Position numbers and translations under genes: made by a program. A stretch of DNA of 64,000 bases, from assembly GCA_947179485.1 (NCBI GenBank), contig OX359246.1:19344001-19408000 (forward strand), read 5' to 3'. Source of the DNA: Allacma fusca (Eukaryota; Arthropoda; Collembola; Symphypleona; Sminthuridae). Below the pieces are notes generated by a model. It searched no databases. It was not told the DNA's origin and saw only the letters and a program-made list of their open reading frames with translations. Below, in pieces: positions 58,058-64,000 of this stretch (position 1 is the stretch's first letter; every line of letters starts with the position of its first letter).

Positions 58058-59910
58058 ATTACATATCTGCCGGTGCCGGTGTAGTACATCTAAAATTACG
58101 GAATATCATTACTATGGAAGTCAGAGTGTAAAACATTGCCTAGTCCATTTCAATGAGGCTGAGAGAGATATTTAAATGTAATTTTATTTAAATATAAAAT
58201 ATGGATGGTGATAAAGGAACCCAAGGCCGGTCCAGGAACATCAGTAAATAAGTTACAAGAACAATGAGGGGAAAAACGCACATGAGTTTCACATTTGGAC
58301 TGCAACCTCAAACATTTTCATAATATCCCTAAATTTTAATGATTGCTTCATAATTTGTAAATTTGTGGTTTCCTCTTGTTACATAATACCATAATTCCCA
58401 GATACGATCGGAAGATCTGAAGTTTAATTGACACTAACACGGCACTCCTGTACCCCTAAAAGGCAGGATCTAATATTGCGGACTCCTACAGTGATTCACC
58501 TCATGATTTGCTTGATTAGCTGTTGAAGATTGTAATCACCCAAATTATAGCTAAATTCATACGATACATGAGTATCCCACATCTTAGTTTTATTTTCTGC
58601 AGGCGTCCGTTTTTGTGAACTGAAAAGTTCATGATTCCTTTTTGCCAAAAAAATATAGAGGATTTGAGAATATAAATATTATTCGGTAGCGTCAAAACAT
58701 CAGAAGAAGTTTTACTCAGTAGTATTAAATATAGTATATCATGAGTGCCCAAGAAATACTTATCAAAACCAAGAAGGGTTTTTATAAATTTTTTAAACTT
58801 ATTCGCGAAGAAGGGAGACATTATACGGGCAGGGAAAGACAGTTACTTAATCAATGGCATTAAATAGAATTGAGAATTATTCAAGATACAACCATCCTAA
58901 TTTATAAGAGAACAACTGTACTTAAAATTAATATAATCGAAAAATAATAATTATTATTGCAGACAGAACTCGACGCACGATTTAGAACCAGAATCATCCT
59001 TTACAAAAATTATTATCTCCTTATTGAAGAGCTTGTATTTAGTTTAGTTAGCATTAGCTAACTATAAAAATTATAATTTTAACAATTTTATTTAAAATAA
59101 TTTTTAAAATTAAACTAATTTTAAACTAAGGTTATTATTTTAGTGACAAGGCGAATGGAAGCAAGTGACCATAATAATATATAGTGCCTTGTATTTGGCC
59201 AGCTTATCAACAAAATTGTTGGATTATTTCTCTTAAAAAATAGAAGATCATCTTTCTCCCTGGGAGAAAATTAAAATTTGTGTCCATGCACGAAGAATAC
59301 AGAATTATGTTAGGTATAATTACATGATTATCAAAATTTAATGTCAAATAATTTTGAGTAAATAGTTTATTAATATTCGACGAAACTCTTTTATCCTCAC
59401 TCTCCAGAGTGAGTTGGAGCCCATCATTGAAACTTCGTTGAGGGCAAATTACGTGTGAAGTAATTCCCTATCATTCTGAGGATATAGTAAAATTACAACA
59501 AAATGAAGTCTGATTTTACACGTTTTTTTTTATAAATCAACTGTATTACAGGATTTTCACAAAAAATGCATATTAAGTTTACCTTGAAAATGTCTCCGTG
59601 CTCCTGCCTCATTTTCGAATAATGCCCCACATTAGTAGACTTTTTTTTACCCCAAAAATCCAGGAATAAAGTTCCACGCAAACAAATGATTTAAAATAAC
59701 GTGTTAAAGACACTCGATTACATTTCAAATGCTCCAATTTTATTTTATTTTATTTACCTCAATATTGCTTATAATACATCATCCAAAAACATCAACTCCA
59801 AATTAAGTAAAGCCGCATTGGCAAGTTATCATTTCATACTTGTATGATACTTGTATATAAACATAATATAAATAAGTCCATGCGTTATTACGCATTTTTA
59901 CATCCGACAT
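58058..59910. other. Intergenic, nothing recognised
   Basis: No supported gene, RNA or transposon is seen. The sequence is AT-rich, with a run of TTTTAAAATTAA-like words at about 59060-59130. Confidence 0.6.
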
Positions 59911-60364
59911 TTAATTCATAATTGTATACGTGCATGGGAATACACCATCGTCATGATTTGCCAGCGCTCCAAAGGCACCGTAGGTCAAGTCCAGTGTATC
60001 TTCACTAGGCGGAGCTCCGAACCGATCGTTAACACGGACCACAATGGACCGCCCAGTCCGTTGATTTGTAACTTGGAGCATCGTTCCAAAGGGAAGGTAT
60101 GGCAATGCAGCTGTTGTCATCCCCATTGGATTAAAACTTTCCCCAGTCGCTGTTTGCTCACCCGTTTCCGACGGAGATCCATAATACACACATTTTGCTG
60201 GAACAATAAAAATTCCCAAAAATTAGGAAACCTCTTTATTTATTTCAATTATGAAGAAATATCCCTCATGGATCAATGATAACCAAAAGTAATTCAAAAT
60301 TACCTGCTTGTGAGCCAGCCATGAAGCAGAGGGACAGAAAGAGCAAAATCTGATAGCCTGCCAT
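59911..60364 (-). CDS. Secreted RlpA-like double-psi beta-barrel protein B, two exons
   Basis: Paralogue of the gene at 56077, with the intron at the same place and phase. Exons are 60364-60304 and 60197-59911, giving 115 aa. The signal peptide is MAGYQILLFLSLCFMAGSQA; the mature domain is nearly identical to that of A (one visible core change is TGRS for TGGS), while signal peptides and C-termini differ. The strong conservation of the mature domain against diverged introns and flanks suggests selection on the protein. The Asp of VVRVNDRF, equivalent to the conserved DPBB acidic residue, is kept. Confidence 0.87.
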
Positions 60365-60485
60365 GTTGGAATTTTTAAAAGCAGAAAAACAAACGGTTTT
60401 CTGGTCTTGTAATTATTGCAATATGCTGAACTTCTTCAGTGAATGTCGGGAAGAATGTGTGTGAATTTGGAGACACGCCTCTGAG

Positions 60486-60493
60486 TTTTTATA
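60486..60493 (-). promoter_or_regulatory. TATA box of RlpA-like gene B
   Basis: TATAAAAA on the minus strand, about 125 bp upstream of the ATG, in the same AGTATAAAA context as gene A. The following 60494-61408 shows no gene. Confidence 0.6.
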
Positions 60494-61408
60494 CTATTTT
60501 CAGGTGTGAAGGAATACAATGGTAAAATATCGCCGTCGGATGATAAGAAGATCACGGAAAAGTAAAGATTACTTTTACATTACTTTAGCAAGTGCATGGT
60601 CATACGCTGACGATCTCCACTCGGAAATAAATTAGGCATTTGACTTTAAGGCAACTTTCTAACCCAGTTTATATGTTGCGATAAAGAGCACGCAACTTTG
60701 AAGCCGGCAGAGGAAATGCTACTATTCAAATAACACTTGCCTTTACTTGCACAGGGTTATTGGACGCTGGATGTCTGGCCTGGAGAAAGAAACCTGTGGG
60801 TAAGATCAAGATCCCAGAAATTGTAGAGGAAAGTTTCAACGGTTTTTGAGGGTATCAGTTCATGATAAACTTGAATTCACATGTATATACTTGACGGGTA
60901 TAACCAGATACAGGTAATAATTACAAAGCACGCAAAGTTCATTCGCTTTTCAAGGCGGTTATGTATTTACAGGTGTATATATTAAAGAGTTTATTATATC
61001 TGACATTCGAAACATTTATTGGTAATTCTTTTTAACGTATATGCCAATACATACATATATAGGGTAGTATGCATACATAATCTGCAAATACTATATAGTG
61101 TATTGGTAAAAAAAGTTTCCTTGGTGTTTTTCCAGCATCAGCTAAAAACTGGGAAATCCAAGATGCCGTACTGTATTTATGAGAGATGCCCACAATCACT
61201 TAACTCTCGGCCATTACATGTAATCAATTGAGGCAATTAGGCCAATGTATGAATGTATTGGCTTGTGTTTAAAGCTACACATACTTTTACCTTATGCGAG
61301 GATAAACGGCTGACAAGGAGATCTCAATGGTTCACTATCATTTGGTGGTAACTTGAAGGATAATTTACACAACTTATGTGTTTACTTTGTAATTTTTTTA
61401 AGTATATA

Positions 61409-62259
61409 TCGTCGGTGAAGAGGCAAAATGATCTAGGTGCATGATCGATTAGAATCAAAATGATCTACTTGCAGTTTCACTAAAGGCAAAATGATCTAAC
61501 TTGTATTGAATTTTAAAAGCAAAATGATCTAGATGCAACTTTTCATAAAAGCAAAATGATCTAAATACAAATTATAATAAAAACAATATAAGTTAACACA
61601 TTCTAATGCCGGTGTACAAAAATGCGAGGTATTCAAAATCTTTTATGTATGCATTTAATTCCCCAATGCCTCCATTTCTTTCTTTGAGTAACATTGAAAA
61701 AATACATTTTGTCAATTATGATTTAACATTTGAAAATGATTCTGAATGTTATGATAATAGTGATGACCGTAGAATACGATTTGAAAAAACTCCACGTTGA
61801 GAATTATTAAAGGGAAAACCAATTCAATGTGCACACTAACACATGAGCTTACTGTGATTTTGATTCGTCTTTTAATTCGTCGATTTTAAAATAAATGAAT
61901 GTTGCAGTTTTCGTAACTAAAAATGTATTAGATGCAAAAAGTGAAATTAACTTTAGTTGCCGGAATGATCCTTAGTAATAACAAACCCTTCAGCGAATAT
62001 TAACCCACAACCCTAGGTCAATTACAGTCATGGTTAACCCTTATAAACCACGTGTCCTCCTTACAGGTGCTAGTTTTCTCACAAAAAAAAATTAGACCAG
62101 CACTTAGATCATTTTGCTTTTAAGGAAAATTGTATGTAGATCAGTTTGCTTTTAAAGAGGCTTGCACCCAGTTCATTTTGCCTTTAGGGAAAAAGTTATG
62201 TAGATCATTTTGATTTTAATCGATTATGCACCTAGATCATTTTGCCTCTTCACCGACGA
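61409..62259. mobile_element. TA-flanked MITE with AAAATGATCTA words (copy 2, uninterrupted)
   Basis: This 851-bp copy is near-identical to the element at 17220-19373 once the nested insertion is removed. It has the same TCGTCGGTGAAGAGG ends and TA flanks (61407-61408, 62260-62261). It preserves the empty GTTATGAT target at 61748-61755. The superfamily is uncertain; TA flanks suggest a mariner-like source. Confidence 0.88.
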
Positions 62260-63864
62260 TAAGGTACCATCAAGATATTCATTATGGTTTCAATATGCTA
62301 GCAAGTGGTAGAAGCACTTATGTACATTGCTATGAAACTGTGCAAAGATAATTACTTTGCACACCGATATAGAGCAGGCTCATGTTCAAATTACTGGTGT
62401 ATACTATACTTTAATTACTTTGTAGTGTACAGAGTATACTGTCCATTTTAAAATGACTTCCAATTAGTTGTTTTTGTGGCTATTACGTACGTCTTCTTCA
62501 AAGAGGCAAAATAGACTAGACCATTTTTCAATAAAAATGCACTAATAGACGCTTTGCCTGAAATGCATTACTAAATATAGTTTTCCCTAAACACTAAAGT
62601 AATAACAAAAAAATGCAATAAAACATCAGGATGTTTTAAAAACGATGATATATAGGTAGTGGATTTATCTTTTTTCCATTAATTTCTGCTAACTGTTGTT
62701 GGTTAAACATTTGAACCTCATTTAGCCTTTTATAAAATTCCTGATAAATTATTTGGCTATGATTTAAAATTCCACATGTTAGCTGTCCAGAACTTTTTAA
62801 TACAAAATATTTTAATTCCGGCCATTTTGATAACGAACGCGCCCGCATTTGTTCTATCAAGGACAAAAATTTGCATGCAGTTTTTAATATTTATTATACC
62901 TTCGTTTCCTAATTCGTTTCAAAAGAATTGAGGTCAAAAGTGAGACAAAGTTAAGATGAAATGCTTGCTATAGCCTCATTTGACTACGTCAAAGATGCCG
63001 GGACACATGTTCGAATGTTTGACCTTGAGTTTGCATCGTTACAGCAAGTTGTGAGGATAAAACCTGGTAAATTATCTCGGAAGCATGACCCGACCCATGC
63101 AACCTATAGTTTATTATTTCTGGTTCTTATGCATATATATTTAATTATTAGCACTGCTTTTAATGTACTTTCTTTAATGTGTTAACGTTTACATTTCTTG
63201 GTTAAATGTTTTCATGAACAATTATGTATAATTACCTATAGTATTTTCCGGTACATTATAAATGACATTAAGAAAACAATAACGTTTGCAGACCTATTAC
63301 AGTTTGTGTAGATTACAATTTCCAGGTTACGAGTAGAAATCTTTACTAATGTATGAAAATTTTTATATTTTCTCAGGGAAAATCGCTTCAATACTTAATA
63401 TCAACTTGTCAGGACATCACTCCAAGACGAATATTACTTTTAAAGAAATAAATCTCACAACGCCAGCTATATGACCATAACTATAATACCAGAGGTACAC
63501 TTTGGGGTGGGAATGGAAATCCGTCTCGGGAATAACATGCCCCTTGGATGCAGTTATTTTGAATCTGCAACGATTTTCTTGTTTAACTCCAAAGTGTGAA
63601 CGAGAGGGTGAGAGAATATAGATGTAATAAATTAGTTTATTTACTGAGGACGTCCAGTGTTAGTGTGATAATTATTTCTCTCGATATGTTACTTTGTAAT
63701 TTGTATAGCAATTACATAATTACAATTGATAATACTCATTGATTGTATTCTATAATTTATTACTCATAGAAATCAAATAGACTCATAGAAATAGACATTT
63801 AGAGATAAATTCTGATTTAAAATTGTATTTTATACTGAAAGATGAAACAGCGCACACTTGCCAT
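62260..63864. other. Intergenic, nothing recognised
   Basis: Two short frames (62636-62866 minus; 62961-63185 plus) have no visible family or splice support and are not called. A phrase at 62500-62560 (AAGAGGCAAAATAGACTAG) weakly resembles the end of the TA-flanked MITE. Confidence 0.5.
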
Positions 63865-64000
63865 CAGGGGTCGTCGCGGGAACGGGTAAAACCCGGGTAC
63901 ATGGGAACGGGAACGAGTGCAGGAACGTATACGGGTACAAATACAACACACTCAGGTGGACCCGACCACTGGGAACAGGACCAGGAGTGGGGACAGGGAC
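63865..64000. mobile_element. Left end of another word-array element (runs off the window)
   Basis: It begins CAGGGGTCGTCGCGGGAACG, a hAT-like terminus, and continues with GGGAACGGG and GGGTACA words to the window edge. If it is a hAT element, its 8-bp target would be CTTGCCAT at 63857-63864 and should recur beyond the window. Confidence 0.5.

Noticed and set aside
62636..63185. Two frames of 76 and 74 aa
   Set aside because: No domain, signal or exon context; left as unannotated.
1..64000. tRNA, rRNA or CRISPR arrays
   Set aside because: No cloverleaf-like sequence, rRNA segment or regularly spaced repeat/spacer structure was found; repeats present are MITE words and one minisatellite.

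Overview
The window is arthropod-like nuclear DNA: AT-rich, with short spliced genes, a tandem UDP-glycosyltransferase (UGT) array, a divergent ionotropic receptor and many DNA transposons. Which arthropod cannot be told from the sequence. A springtail-like genome would fit the mix, which includes bacterial-type RlpA-like genes, but that is a guess.

Layout. (1) 1-23.6 kb: a tandem segmental duplication. Two complete four-exon UGT genes (3229-7922 and 13679-21390) lie between the tail of an upstream unit (1-1028) and the truncated start of a third (23130-23595). Introns and flanks carry insertions found in only one unit: hAT-type MITEs with 8-bp target-site duplications (TSDs), a PIF/Harbinger-type MITE, TA-flanked MITEs, and a three-deep nested insertion in intron 2 of the second UGT. 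(2) 24.1-51.6 kb: an ionotropic-receptor gene on the minus strand, cut in two by a 25,537-bp Polinton/Maverick element (24346-49882). The element has 110-bp terminal inverted repeats (109/110 identical by eye) and a perfect 6-bp TSD, CGTAAT. (3) 51.9-64 kb: another hAT MITE, a seven-exon SEC14-like lipid-binding gene, two paralogous secreted RlpA-like (double-psi beta-barrel) genes, a decayed pogo/Tigger element, a second copy of the TA-flanked MITE, and the start of one more word-array MITE.

The Polinton has three transcription blocks. The left block holds a coiled-coil gene (-), a two-exon membrane-protein gene (+) and a protein-primed DNA polymerase B (+). The central minus-strand block runs penton-like protein, Arg-rich core-like protein, major capsid protein, adenain-like protease, packaging ATPase, two small proteins, retroviral-type integrase, and an unknown 238-aa protein with its own TATA box. 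Its genes nearly touch: TAATAATG twice, TAGGATG, TGATG, and one 26-nt overlap. The right plus-strand block holds a Cys-rich protein, a PIF1-family helicase, a spliced single-pass membrane protein and a spliced RING-like protein with an acidic tail. A 6.2-kb arm with no recognisable gene follows. All core genes are open, and the near-identical ends and clean TSD point to a recent insertion. The helicase and the two small membrane proteins are the least canonical parts.

A second theme is a set of hAT-type MITEs. Each family fills its interior with its own short word repeated in both orientations (for example GTCCC, GTACCC, CTCGCACTC, CAAGTT), and most are bounded by verifiable 8-bp TSDs. For several, the uninserted site is present elsewhere in the window.
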